A model generated the notes under the pieces. That model made no database searches. It was given only the letters and a program-made list of their open reading frames with translations, and was not told the DNA's origin. Positions 52,224-63,230 of a stretch of DNA of 64,000 nt are shown piece after piece (the stretch's first letter is position 1; every line of letters starts with the position of its first letter). The stretch is from Phytophthora colocasiae (lineage: Eukaryota > Oomycota > Peronosporomycetes > Peronosporales > Peronosporaceae): the NCBI GenBank assembly GCA_018806915.1, contig JAGKQI010000083.1, positions 310,001 to 374,000 of the forward strand, given 5' to 3'. Made by a program: the position numbers and the translations under genes.

Positions 52224-53648
52224 CTAGCAGAGAGGAGCTTGGGTGTGGAACTGCGATAGAATGGAGCACATTAACTCCTTCAACGCCTTCAACTGCAGAG
52301 CGATCTGCTCCTGTTGCACTTGCTGCGAAGACGACGAAGGCTTTGGCGGCTTCGTCGTCGGCACAGCAGTCACAGTTACCGGTGCAGCCGTACTTGCCTC
52401 AGGGGACGGTGTTGGAGTTGCTGTAGCTTCTGGAGTAGAATACTCGAGCCAAAAGCTCAAGGCGTTACCAAGATTGCCGCCCTCCAGGTCCTCCGCGCTC
52501 TCGTAAGTATTGCCGGTGAGCCACACGTGCTGCTCACTGTCGATATTGAAGCGGGAGACATTCATCACCAACGAATACGCATCCAGGATCTCCGTCATGT
52601 TGCCGTAAAACTCATCAGCTGGAAGCAAATTAGTGAACGGGTACCCAGCGATCCCCAGCAGTACCAGCTGGTAGAACTTGCGCTGGGTTTTGTCAGCAAT
52701 ACTGTCGATGAAGAGCCACTCAGCACCTGGCGCCTCGTTCATTAACGATGTGATCATTTCAATGACAGTGGCCGTCTCTGCTTCACACTCGGCAGCCATC
52801 GCATCAGGGAAGCCGAGTAGTCCGCAGCCTCCGTAGTAGTTAATCAGCTGGCTTGCAGCCACCTTGTACTCCGGGAAGACACCAACATAGCTGTCTGCCA
52901 GCACCTGAAACTTGGTCGACTTCGACTCCACCTCCCACGTCTTGGCCACGTACGCAGACCACATCTGAGCACCAAGTGAACCAGCACTGTATCCTCCAAC
53001 GACGATCTGCTCCGGGGCCGGGTAGTTCTCCAACGCCCACTTCAACACCGCCATCGTGTTGTTGTAGCCGTTCATGTACATGCCTTGGTTCTGGCCCAAA
53101 CACTGTTTGTTGCCCAGAGCTTGGTTGTAGACGCTCTCGTACGGCTCCAGGTACTTGTTGCCTACAAACAAGTCTCCCGTGCAGTACGGCAAGTACACGA
53201 TGTTGTAGTCGTTGAAGACGTTGCCGTCCAGCGTGCGGTTCATAATGCCCGTGTCGGTCACCGTCGCTTGGGTGGTGATGAGTGCACTCGACCCGAGTTG
53301 GCACTGGAGTGCGAAGTCGCACGTGTACTTGTCGACACAGGCACCACCACCCTGGAAGAACAACAGCAGCTTTTTCTTGTCCTGGTTGGCGGCAGGGAAG
53401 ACCTGGAAGAAGTACGTCGAGTTGGACTCGAACGTCGTCACGGTGTCGGTGTAGTCGTCGAAGGCGCATCTTGTGTCGCCTCCAGGGTAGATGAGGACGC
53501 TTCCATCGTCGGTGGAGACGGTGAGCGAGTCGATGGTGCAAGCGTTTGAGTCCGTGACTTCACAGGGGCTGGAGTTAGCTTGTGCGAGCAGGGCAGGTAG
53601 AGTGAGGAGGGCTAGTGCGGCCTTGGTGAGTTGAGTGAAAAGCACCAT
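52224..53648 (-). CDS. Secreted pectin-acetylesterase/Notum-like esterase 2
   Basis: 474 residues from ATG 53648; the frame is open further upstream, but a signal peptide (MVLFTQLTKAALALLTLPAL) starts exactly here and the promoter lies about 65-85 bases before it. The catalytic core is the same as in esterase 1 (GGGACVDKYTCDF, GGYSAGSLG, DSEQHVWLTGN), with one residue different in about 357. The signal peptide and everything after WLTGN differ. The tail is short, Pro/Thr-rich (PEATATPTPSPEAS), then ends with a helical Gln-rich stretch (QQVQQEQIALQLKALKELM) and CSILSQFHTQAPLC. The divergent tails suggest different surface attachment or partners. Intact, no intron. Confidence 0.88.
   Translation of the reverse strand: MVLFTQLTKAALALLTLPALLAQANSSPCEVTDSNACTIDSLTVSTDDGSVLIYPGGDTRCAFDDYTDTVTTFESNSTYFFQVFPAANQDKKKLLLFFQGGGACVDKYTCDFALQCQLGSSALITTQATVTDTGIMNRTLDGNVFNDYNIVYLPYCTGDLFVGNKYLEPYESVYNQALGNKQCLGQNQGMYMNGYNNTMAVLKWALENYPAPEQIVVGGYSAGSLGAQMWSAYVAKTWEVESKSTKFQVLADSYVGVFPEYKVAASQLINYYGGCGLLGFPDAMAAECEAETATVIEMITSLMNEAPGAEWLFIDSIADKTQRKFYQLVLLGIAGYPFTNLLPADEFYGNMTEILDAYSLVMNVSRFNIDSEQHVWLTGNTYESAEDLEGGNLGNALSFWLEYSTPEATATPTPSPEASTAAPVTVTAVPTTKPPKPSSSSQQVQQEQIALQLKALKELMCSILSQFHTQAPLC
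52509..53579 (-). repeat. Right arm of the esterase inverted repeat (1071 bp)
   Basis: Pairs with 50393-51463. The arms are separated by 1045 bases that hold the two unlike gene tails. Confidence 0.92.
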
Positions 53649-53712
53649 CGTGCACGAAGCTCGGAGGTGGAAGCTTGGTGAAAGGTACCAGTAAAACTGG
53701 TGTTTGTCCGGT

Positions 53713-53732
53713 GGACAATTGAAAAGTGAATT
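53713..53732 (-). promoter_or_regulatory. Initiator-like promoter of esterase 2
   Basis: On the minus strand AATTCACTTTTCAATTGTCC fits the initiator (TTCACTTT) plus a CAATT flanking element, about 65-85 bases before ATG 53648. Confidence 0.5.
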
Positions 53733-53866
53733 TCTGCGAAGGAGACCAAACAACATGAATACGAGGTCAGGCGCGACTTGATATCCTTGGTGACCAACTT
53801 GGTGAGCTGGCAAGCATTGAAACACCTCTACGTGCTGCCACTTCCGTTGGGATCCATTGGTGATAC

Positions 53867-54450
53867 TGTACCTGAACCACTGTAGGTAACGCTACGCGCG
53901 TCGAGAAGTTCAGAACACGTCAATGTTCCTGAGACTGTGCACGTTTTCTAGTCGACTGTCGCCAACTTGACAGATTCATCGAGGGACAACCTGCACATGT
54001 ACACGCTGCGTGGGTTGTCATGTAAGACTGCATTAGTACTCGACTTCAACTCAACGATCCGTGGTCGACTAATGTGTCTAGATGACGGCTGGTCGAGGAA
54101 AGCAGACCTCTGGTCGTGTCGCGACCTGTTAAGGATCGGGTACTAGCGGGCTGTTATGTGAGTGCAGGTCCGGGCAGGGAGTTAGAAGACTTAACTCAAA
54201 CAAATATAAGTAACTTGTTGTTGTTCTTCTTCTTAGCAGGTAAATTCACGACTGACTAGTTATATAGGGAGCTCATTTCACTCCAATGCACACTTTGTAG
54301 GGATGAATCCCCGTCGATATGGTAGGGTGGGCGTCCTCGGAGGTGTCTTCCCTCCGCACGACACTCCCGGGAGGACACTAATGGACCTCTCGGGTGAAGT
54401 AAACGGGGCTGTACCCCGGAGTGGACCTCAGACAGCCTACTACGCCAAGT
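53867..54450 (-). repeat. Probable 3' LTR region of Gypsy-2 (limits uncertain)
   Basis: On the minus strand CTATATAAC at about 54270 would serve as TATA box, and the sequence downstream has no coding features down to TGTACC at 53867, a possible LTR edge. No partner LTR is in the window, so both borders are tentative. Confidence 0.35.
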
Positions 54451-55669
54451 GATCACAACACGGCGAGTACGACGGATGGCAAGGCCCCGAGGCATGGAGT
54501 ACAGCCGAACGCGCTGGCTCGGGGGTCTCGTACCCGGGCACGGGACAAACTCCCCGACCATAAGCCGAGCGTCCTCGGTCGGCCCGGTCGTGCTCCATGT
54601 CGCGGAGGCATTGGACCACGCGCTGTTCCTCCATGCTGAGGACTACAGCAGCTTCGCTCGACTCGACACCAGGAGAGTAAGTGGTCGATGGCGGAGTAGT
54701 CGTAAGCGAAGTAATCATAGGCGAAGTAGTCATGGGCGAAGTAGTCATAGGCGCATCGCGTGAAGGTCGTCGGGGAAGGACAGAACTTCGCTTTACGGGA
54801 GGAGTAGTCGTAGGACAACTAGTAGCAGCAGAGTGTGCCCTTGACCCATGGAGACTGGCGAGGCATGCAGCTTCGCGACGATTACATCGGTTCACTTCTC
54901 GCCGAACCGACTTGAGTGCCTTCTTCACCACTACACGAGGAGAAGCATTCTCCAGATGCCCACTCCCTTGACCCAAACGCCATATATGGGTCACAATCCC
55001 CACCACCACTACTGTCATAGTCGCGGGAGTCAACCAGCAGGTCCACTCGAACATCAAGTTGAGCGAGTTCGCGAGGACCAGTAAAGCCGCCAAACCAGTA
55101 GTTCCTAACGCTAAGAACTCCAGCAAGTCGAAGAATCTCATGGGGAGGTGGACGACCAGAGAGAGAACTAGCAATACGAACCAGCAGAAGCCCTTGACGA
55201 TAGTCACGACACGTTGGCAGACGGTGGCCCAAGCTTCCCACGACGCGCGAGAGTAAGCTAAGTAAGAATAACCCGACCGCATACTCAAGTCGGGGATGTA
55301 ATCGCCAAACGTGACGAGTAGAGCCGTCCACCAACTCCGTAGCATTACTCCATATTGCCCATACTCAGCTTCACCTTCCTCGAGCACTTGGACGGGAACA
55401 GCAAAGAAAGCATTCCATAGGGCGAAGGCATACGAGGGTCCGGTAAGTTGGTTTAGTTCAGGGTCACGAAGAACGTCCTGGTAGCGAGTCACGAAGTCGA
55501 CCATCATTGCCGAGTTTACCGATACTACCATCCAAGCTTGAGTCACTAACGACCAGACGACTCCGCGGACTGAAGATGTCAGCACCCAGAGTAAGACAGT
55601 AGTCAGGTAAGCAGGGAGTAGTTCGAGGCGGAAGTAGTGTTCGTACACGGACTGCAGTAACTCGTACAT
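54440..55669 (-). CDS. Multi-span membrane protein ORF of Gypsy-2 (third ORF)
   Basis: 409 codons in the sense direction of the retrotransposon, starting at ATG 55669. Hydrophobic segments lie at about residues 19-50 (AYLTTVLLWVLTSS, VTQAWMVVSV), 150-185 (FCWFVLLVLSLVVHL) and 185-230 (ALGTTGLAALLVLANSL, TPATMTVVVVGIVTHIW). The rest is a basic, then Thr/Ser/Pro-rich tail containing four copies of a 15-bp repeat. No cleavage or fusion motif of a retroviral envelope is visible. Oomycete Gypsy elements with extra ORFs are plausible, but I recognise no family. The end of the frame may run into the LTR, and the last 100 codons may not be real. Confidence 0.5.
   Translation of the reverse strand: MYELLQSVYEHYFRLELLPAYLTTVLLWVLTSSVRGVVWSLVTQAWMVVSVNSAMMVDFVTRYQDVLRDPELNQLTGPSYAFALWNAFFAVPVQVLEEGEAEYGQYGVMLRSWWTALLVTFGDYIPDLSMRSGYSYLAYSRASWEAWATVCQRVVTIVKGFCWFVLLVLSLVVHLPMRFFDLLEFLALGTTGLAALLVLANSLNLMFEWTCWLTPATMTVVVVGIVTHIWRLGQGSGHLENASPRVVVKKALKSVRREVNRCNRREAACLASLHGSRAHSAATSCPTTTPPVKRSSVLPRRPSRDAPMTTSPMTTSPMITSLTTTPPSTTYSPGVESSEAAVVLSMEEQRVVQCLRDMEHDRADRGRSAYGRGVCPVPGYETPEPARSAVLHASGPCHPSYSPCCDHLA
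54696..54755. repeat. 15-bp tandem repeat, four copies
   Basis: Units at 54696, 54711, 54726 and 54741 follow GTAGTCATAGGCGAA with one or two changes each. On the minus strand they code for repeated Ser/Met/Thr words in the tail of the membrane ORF. Confidence 0.85.
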
Positions 55670-56028
55670 GGTGTAGTCAGGTAGGAGCCGCAGGTTGAAG
55701 CCACTAGAGGTCGCTTAATCAGGAGAAGTCCAAAGAGGAAATGGCTGAAGTAGACTCGAGCCGGAGGACTAGGTGGATCAACAGGCTCGATTCAATGTGA
55801 AATTTCCAAAGCAGCCAAAGAGGAAGGAGTCTCTCACTCTTGACTCTCGTATAGAGAAAAGTCCAAGAAACTCCACAGCACAAATCTAGTCAATCCCTGA
55901 GGACTTTCACAGAGATTGCCCGGAAACACGCGCGCCGCGTCCCAGCGTACAACGAAACCCGAGGGTAGAAAACTTAGGGTAGTACATACTCACAGAGGCA
56001 GTATAGTCGCCCGCACAGCCAACGAGAG

Positions 56029-56051
56029 GCTCTCATTCCTCAATTTTCGCC
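56029..56051 (+). promoter_or_regulatory. Oomycete core promoter of the antisense gene in Gypsy-2
   Basis: CTCATTCCTCAATTTTCGCC (from 56032) is a near-consensus initiator (TCATTCC) plus flanking element (CAATTTTCGCC) on the plus strand. It ends about 50 bases before ATG 56100 of the antisense gene. Confidence 0.7.
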
Positions 56052-56099
56052 ACCACCGACACACGAGTACCAGATACAGTCGCCACTTCCTTTGCCGTT

Positions 56100-57750
56100 A
56101 TGGGAGCCAACAAGTCTGCTCCAGGCACGCCTCGACCGGCCTCACCATCCGCCGTTACTCCCGCCACGGGTCCCTGAACGATGAGATCGTGAAGCAGATC
56201 GCGGCGATCATTGTCCCTGGGGTGACTTCGTCTGAGGAAAGGATCAAGAAACAAGCTCAACGAGAATTCTGGACGACCATGAGGAAAAACTCTCGGTGAA
56301 TGAGAGCTCGTCGGGCTTGTTCGTCCTAGACCAGATTGCTTTGGCCATTCTCGATGACACTGACGACAAGGACATGGCCTTTACCGACCCGGTAATGTTG
56401 CTGCCCAAGCCTTCGGCGCAGCGGGAAGCCACGAACGCGTACGTTCATGACAGGTTCTCGGACACTCACGACCTCAAGAACCCAGAGATTAGCTCGGCCC
56501 CCGTGGTACACGGCAAGGCTCCTCCTGTCGCGAAGATCACTCCCAAGCACAAGGCCCCCAAGAAGAAAGTGAAAACTACAGCATCTGAGGCGGCTACTAG
56601 TGTAGCCCTCTTGGCTTTGGGCCAGACTCGTCCCCGTCCGCGTTGGGAAAGCGGAAATCGTCTCACAAAACACCCAAGGAATCGAAGAAAGCGAAAAGAG
56701 GCCGATGACGCGGTTACCTCCCGCCCGAGACGGACTACAGTCCCCTTGTTCTTGCTGATAACACGCCAGCCAGGATCGCCACCGACGTCGAAGCTATCTA
56801 TCGTCGGGCGTCCAACATGAACAAGTTCTGCTTTGAGCTAGCGTACCCGTGGGAACACTCAAAAGTGTGGTACGATCCCCTCGAGAACCAAGACTTGCAC
56901 ACGGTGCACTGGCGTTTCTGGATGGCAAACCGCAGTCGTTTCTTCGAGTGGCAGCTTCATGCCCCACTACGGAGTACTTCAGCCAAGAGTCAAAGGCGTC
57001 GTTGGAAGCAGTTGGCGTGCACCGATCGACTTAAGTTCTTAAGTCACTGCATCGAGAACTGGGGCTACTACGGGTTCCTGCGACTCTTCGAGGGAGTCGA
57101 GCAGGATCGTTTACTCATGTGGATGGGGAGGACAGCCGGGCAAGAATGCCCCGGACGCCAACAAGTACGAAGGCCCCACTATCCAAAATCTCACGAGTCT
57201 ATACGTTCAAGACCGGGAGGCCTACCACGCTCGAGTAAAGGGGGCATTAAAACCGTTTCAGCTGGACCAGGGAGGTTTTCGCAACATCACTTCCTTGTTG
57301 GTGTTCACCAATGCTCTGGACCCAGACCAGAAGCCTGATAATCAGCTTGACCGACGAGGCTTTAGCTCTGGTTCGCAGAGACGTTTGCTCCGAAGGGAAG
57401 ATCCCGACAAGGAACGATGGGTTGGCGATCGTCTTTCGGGAGTCTGGTACAAGCTGACCCACTGCAGCCGTATCGAGAAGTTGGAAAGGGAGATAAAGGA
57501 GAGGGTCAAGGCCGGCACCTACAAGCCTTCGTTTATTCCGCCATTCAGCGCCAAAGAGGAGAGCGTACCGGGGTTTACGCGCTGGATCCGTCCTGATGGC
57601 AGCCACACCGCTGAGGTAGCCACCCCGCTGGGAGGAATCTCAGGGAAGAGAGGGTCGGAAGAGAGCGAGTCTGGAGGTGAGAGTGACTTCGAGGAGGACG
57701 ATCTCGATGAGGAGAAGCCGCCGGCGCCGGTTAAATCTGCGCCAGCGTGA
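56100..57750 (+). pseudogene. Antisense accessory gene of Gypsy-2 (function unknown), several frame breaks
   Basis: The plus-strand gene runs against the direction of the retrotransposon. From ATG 56100 it reads MGANKSAPGTPRPASPS. After one-base breaks near 56190 and 56290 it continues VKQIAAIIVPGVTSSEER, SSGLFVLDQIALAILDDTD and DRFSDTHDLKNPEISS, then a Lys-rich part (KHKAPKKKVKTT). After another break come RRASNMNKFCFELAYPWEH and HTVHWRFWMANRSRFFEW. Past 57150 the frame carries KYEGPTIQNLTSLYVQDRE and LKPFQLDQGGFRNITSL, ending in an acidic Glu/Asp stretch (ESESGGESDFEEDDLDEE) at 57750. Intact length would be about 550 residues. The steady protein-like character across the breaks and the upstream core promoter argue that it was a real gene. 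No known family recognised. Confidence 0.55.
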
Positions 57751-58282
57751 AGACGCAGTTGGGTTCCGAGGTAGTAGTACGATGGCAGTTCATATCACTT
57801 CATGTAGTCATCAGGCCTTAACTTGTGTAATCCCAAGTCACTTGTTCGTTTCATCGTAGTCAAGACCGTTGCTTATCGTAGTAGAGGAGTCTTCCTTGAG
57901 TCCAGCGACACCCAGAGTCGTAAGATAGCTTCATACCGTCAAAATCACCAAGAGAAAGGAAGTCACCACGCCACCAAAGTCATCACGTAGTCGATAGTCT
58001 GGAAGTAAGCCATGGTCGCCGTGAGGTAGTAAGTCATCAAGTGATAGTGAACTACCAAGTAGAAGTCAATTCCAGCGTCATGTAGTAGTCGGCAGTAGCA
58101 TCACAGTTGAGAGTATCCTCAGCTAAGTAGTCGCCGAGAAGTCACAGAATTATGCAGGGACAGTCATCGGGCTGTCCGAATGTAGTTGAAAATGCAGAGT
58201 AGAGTGTTCCGCTCGAACACTCGCGTCGAGGGACTCGTCGTCAAGGGGAGTTGTCACCTCCTTGACTAGTCCGACTCATCAC
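57751..58282. other. Non-coding stretch between the antisense gene and pol of Gypsy-2
   Basis: No gene. The words GTAGTC, AAGTCA and AGTCGT are strongly over-represented (about 57840-58140), in keeping with the AGTC/GACT-rich composition of this element. The stretch may hold convergent transcript ends. Confidence 0.45.
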
Positions 58283-61200
58283 TTAAAAGAGTACTTCGTC
58301 TTCGTCGACCGCTGCGTTGGCGTCAACCAGCCGAGCACTACGACGAAGTTGAGGGAGTCCCTGCTCCTTTCGCCTAGTATTCTCGAACGCAGTGATCAAC
58401 ACGTCAAAATCGGGGCGGAGGGAAGTCACAGGAAGCCAACTCGTCTCGTAAGTCGCGAGTAGCACCAGATATTGCACTTCGCCAGCCTTTTTCCTCCGAG
58501 CGAGTATGTCGACAACGGGAAGACTCGCGCCAGCAAAAGCAGTCTCCTCAGAGCCGATAACGAGGCGCTCGATGTAACTCGTTGAGGGTAAGTCCTCCTC
58601 TGTGAGTGGACCTTCATCGTCCTCGCCCGGTGTAGTCACAACGCCCTCAGGTACTTCGACAGGGTAGGGCCGACTCCATCGACCCTGGAAAGGCTTGAGT
58701 CTGTTAACGTTGATAGTGACTACTCGGTTGGGATGTGACGGGATGGCGACCCGGTAGGCGTTCTCACCAACGGTGCCGACAACCCGATAGGGGCCGTGCC
58801 ACGAGAAGGCCAACTTCTTCGAGGTCTTCTCTCCTCGGCGAGCCCGGAAATATTGGTAAACCCAAACAGCATCTCCGTCCTCGAACTTGGTGGCGACTTG
58901 GCTTTCAAGTCGCTGCCCGTGGCGACTTTGGGCTTTAAGTAGTTGTCTTTCGACCAGTCGACGGGTATCGCGTAGTGACAAGTAGAGTCGTCGTCGGTAA
59001 GTAGCGACCTCGTTACTCTTCCACTGAGTAGAGGTGTTCAGGAACGCCAAGTCGAGAGGCAGTACGGGGTCGCGGCCGTACAGACTGAAGAAAGGAGAGT
59101 CACCGAGGGCCTCGTGGTAGGAAGTACGATAGGCGAAGAGTACTCTAGGTAGATACAAGTCCCAGTCATCTTGAGACTCACTCACATACATGCGCAGCAT
59201 TCCGATCAGAGTCCCATTAAAGCGTTCGACGAGTCCCTGAGTCTGAGGGTGGTAAGCAGCTCCGAACAGCTTTTTATTCCCAGAGTCTCATACAGCGACC
59301 GCGCTAACTCGAGATAAAATTCGACCCTTGATCACTTAGTAGCTTTTCAGGCACTCCATGTCGCGAGATCACTTCGTTCACCATAACTTCTACGAAAGTC
59401 ACTGAGTCCAAACGTTCGACCGCAAAAGCTTCTACCCACCGAGTGAAGTAGTCAGCAAATACTAGGATGAACTTGTTGCCTCTTGGAGTAGTTACGAGAG
59501 GGCCGACTGCATCCACCACGAGGAGTGAAAAGGGACCAGACAGTTCTTGAATCGGCATTTTCTGCATGAGTCCATTCCGCCAAGGGCGGTAACCTTTGCC
59601 ACTTCCACAGACCGTACACTCGCGGACATATTCAGCGACGTCCTTCTTCCAACCATGCCAGTAGGCGTGCTTTCGCACCTTGTCCATAGTTTTGGTGACT
59701 CCTACGTGCGCAGCAAAGACGTCGGAGTGACAGTGATGCAGTACAGTTGCGACGTAAGTAATAGGGATCACAGGCACTTCCAGCGATCGGGCGGGGCCAG
59801 CCCTAGCTTTTAGGTGAACTCGTCGCATTAGGATCCCGTTCTTCACGGTGTAGTGGGGAGCCAAGGATAACACCTTCGCTCGCAGTTGGGCATCTAGCGC
59901 CAGGGCGCCACTCTCTAGGAAGGCAATCATAGCGAGTATCCACGGAGTGCGTTTCTGCTCTTCTTTAAAGCGTGCTTGATCCAGCCCGAACACGTCAATG
60001 GGGGAAACTAACAGTTGTTCTTCGTCCAGAGGAGTCTCCCGGCGGCGGGGCCGGAGTGGCAGCTTCGGCAGTAAGTTCTTCGACGGGGAGTCGCCCCCGA
60101 CCTCGACTTGATCACTTCCTCCGGCACTAGTAGGAGTGGTTCCAGCGACTTCGTCAGTCGCGACCTCAGTCTCACCCTCCCCGACCAGAACCGGAACCGG
60201 TGCATCCTCGTTAGCTTCGTTCAGTAGGTCTGCCATAGTAACAGCGTTGACAGTCACTGCATGTAGTCTAGAGAGTCCATCAACGTGACCCATGGAAGTA
60301 CCCGGCCGGTGATACACTTTGAACCGTAATTGGGACAACTCCATCGCCCACCTGGCTAGCTTCTGGGCGTTGCTAGTCCTGTTAGCGTCACTGAACACCC
60401 ACAGTAGTGCCTTGTGGTCAGTGAAGAGGTCGAACTCACAACGGTCGAGGTAGCACCTGAACTTGCGAGTCGCCCACACGATTCCCCAGCACTCGATTTC
60501 CGAAGTACCATCCTGGTGGTTCACCCAGTTTTTCTCGGATCCAACTAACAGCTTACTTGCGTAGGCGATAGCTCGGTCACGACCTGCGACTTCTTGCATC
60601 AAGCAGGCACCCACGGCCAGCTTCGAGGAGTCGACGTAAAGCTTAAACCGCTTGTGGAAGTCGGGGTAGACTAAAATAGGAGGTTCGACTAGCTTGCGTT
60701 TGAGTTGCACGAAAGCGGACTCGCAGTCAGGGCTCCACTCGAAAGGAACACCCTTGGCCTTCAGTCTCTCAATGGGTGCAGAGATAGCTGCATACCCCGG
60801 TATGTACCTCCGAAAGTAACTAGTCAGGCCCAGGAACGCGCGAACTGCACGGAGGTCACTGGGTCGTTCGACATTCATGACTGCCTTTACCTTCTCAGGA
60901 TTAGGAAGGATGCCGGAGGGAGTGACTATGTGACCGAGGAAAGCTACTTGGTCACGACCCCACTTGCACTTCTTCATCTTGAGTTTAAAACCGGCAGTCC
61001 TGAAGCGCTCGAGTACTTGTCGAAGTCGCACAAGGTGAGTTGGGAAGTCGTCACTGAATACTACACAGTCGTCCAAGTAGACTAAGCAAGTCCTCCACTT
61101 CAAGTCAACAAGTACTTCTTCCATAAGTCGCTCAAAAGCAGGCACTGCGTTGCACAGTCCAAACGGCATAACTAACCACTCGAACAGTCCAAACTTGCAG

Positions 61201-63230
61201 GCGAAGGCTGTCTTCCCAACACTCCCCGCCGCCATCGGCACATTCCAGTACCCCGAGGCAATGTCCATGGTTGAGAAGAGCTTAGCATTTCCTAGCACAT
61301 CCAGGATGTCATCGATGAGTGGCATCGGATAACAGTCTTTCACAGTCACTGCATTGAGTCGTCGGTAGTCGATGCAGAAGCGAATACCTCCGTCGGGTTT
61401 GCGGATCATCAGAACGGGACTGGCCCAAGGACTACTCGAAGGTTGAATGAGTCCCAAGTCCAGGTACTGCTGCACTTCGGCCTCCATCACATCGCCTTCA
61501 GCTTTCGAGACGCGATAGGGTCGCTGCTTGATAGGGGGGTGGTCACCAGTGTCTATCTCGAACTCGAGTAAGTGAGTCCGACCGGGTTTCAAGGAAGTCT
61601 CGACAAACAAGTCTCTAAAGGATCCGAGTGTCTGCCTGAACAACCTCTTCTGTTCTTCACTCAACTTCGAATCGGTGAAGTCGACTGCAAACTCATCAGC
61701 TAGTTCTTTTTCGAGGTTCAGCATGGAGTGGAGGGGCGAGTCAGTAGTAGCACCGGCGGCACTCACTACTGAATGCACCCAGTCTTCTTCAGTGGTTTCC
61801 CGGGACTCGACAGCTCTTGAGTCACTACCTCGTGGAGAAGTCATCGGGGACTCGAACTCGAAAGCCGACTCCGGCACTACTGTGGCGGCAGCGACCAGAG
61901 TACCCTTCTTGATGATCAGTTCCTCCGAGGAAGCATTGCAGACTTCGACTAGTAATTTTCCTTGATTCACAGTACAAAGCGTACGAGCTACTCGCACGGT
62001 GCCGTCCAGTCCGGGGACACCTTCGACTAGAACTGTTTGTCCATCACTTGCTTGACCTCGGACTTCGGACACCACTAATGCTTGACCCCCAGGACAGATA
62101 CGAACAGTCGAACTCACTCGGGCCGAGTGCACTTCTTCGACTCTTGGAGTTCCCAGCGAGAACACTTCGCCCGTGTCCTTCAAAGTCACTGAATTAGTGT
62201 CCAAGTCGACGACAGCTCGGAACTGTCGGAGTGAGTCGGTTCCAAGTATCACATCCACATGCATGTGATCGACAACCACAAAGGGTCGAACAATCTCCAA
62301 GGACCCAAGTCGGAGGGGAAGGTCGGCAACACCTCGTATCTTGAGTTGGTGACCCGACACTCCGTTCAAGTTTCCATTGTACGGTCGCAGAGAGTCATTA
62401 GCTCGGCCTATCCGACGGAGTACTTTACGGTCGATCAAGCTCACTACCGCCCCAGAGTCAATAAGTATATCAACAGGGACACAGTCGACATATCCAGGAG
62501 AAGTAGCTTCCACACCGCCCACTGAGCCAATCACTCGCTTACCTTCTGGTACTACATCGGTGTCTTCACTCCCGTCGAGTACATCTAGCTCGACCAGTCC
62601 AGTCTTCCGAGAGTCATCGTTTCCTTCCTGAGTAGAGACTCGCACGGGATCAGTCACTACGTACGCGTACTCGTACACGCTGTTCGAGGAGTCTTCACGC
62701 GAACAACGAGGCCCCAGTTCTTCGATCTTCTGACCAGCCAAGGAGGAGTGGTCGAAGCGCACTTGCTTCGGGCTCCGCGTTTTTCGCGACGGTAAAGCTG
62801 TCTTTAGGCAGTCGTCACACCGGTCTTCTCGCTCTTTCAGCTTAGCTCGGATGAGTGGACCTTCACTCAGGTACTTCTCCATTATTACACCCACGATGCG
62901 TTTCATCACGGAGCTACTCATCGCTCGGTAAAATTGTGCTACTTTCGCCAGAGCTCGTTCCTCAAGGTCATTTCCTCCCCAATCGACTTCCGGGAGAGCT
63001 AAGTCACTCAGGAGCGGCGACCCGCAGTCGACACACACGGGGTTCACCTTTTCTTCTTCCTTGACTAAGTAGTACACCATTCGTCGGACTAGAGCACTCC
63101 ATTTAGGATCCAGGCGCTTTCTCCGTCGGGAGGACACAGTCACTGCGTTGACGGCACTCCGGGGGTTTTCCGACAAGTCGATAGCCACATTTGCGATCAC
63201 AGTCTCTTCGACACATGAGTCGGTGGGCAC
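58283..63230 (-). pseudogene. pol: Gypsy-2 protease-reverse transcriptase-RNase H-integrase
   Basis: A 1308-codon frame runs 63230-59304. It has two CxxC pairs near the start (CVDC, CDDC at residues 66-69 and 138-141), the protease DSGAVVSL at residues 258-265, and reverse transcriptase with SSPWASPVLMIRKPDGGIRF, TMDIASGYWNVPM, MPFGLCNAVPAFERLM and the active site YLDD at 61079-61068. RNase H (FKLYVDSSKLAVGACLM, DLFTDHKALLWVF) and integrase (HHCC with ECTVCGSGKG, LLVVDAVGPL, LSDQGSNF) follow. Two apparent single-base losses near 59305 and 59265 (one in an A run) break integrase before YHPQTQGLVERFNGTL. The second part (59200-58283) holds the C-terminal domain GPYRVVGTVGENAYRV and a degenerate chromodomain (VVDILARRKKAGEVQYLVL). 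Confidence 0.9.

Noticed and set aside
54440..55669. Retroviral envelope protein
   Set aside because: Position fits, but there is no signal peptide plus single anchor, no furin-type site and no fusion peptide; several hydrophobic spans argue for a different membrane protein.
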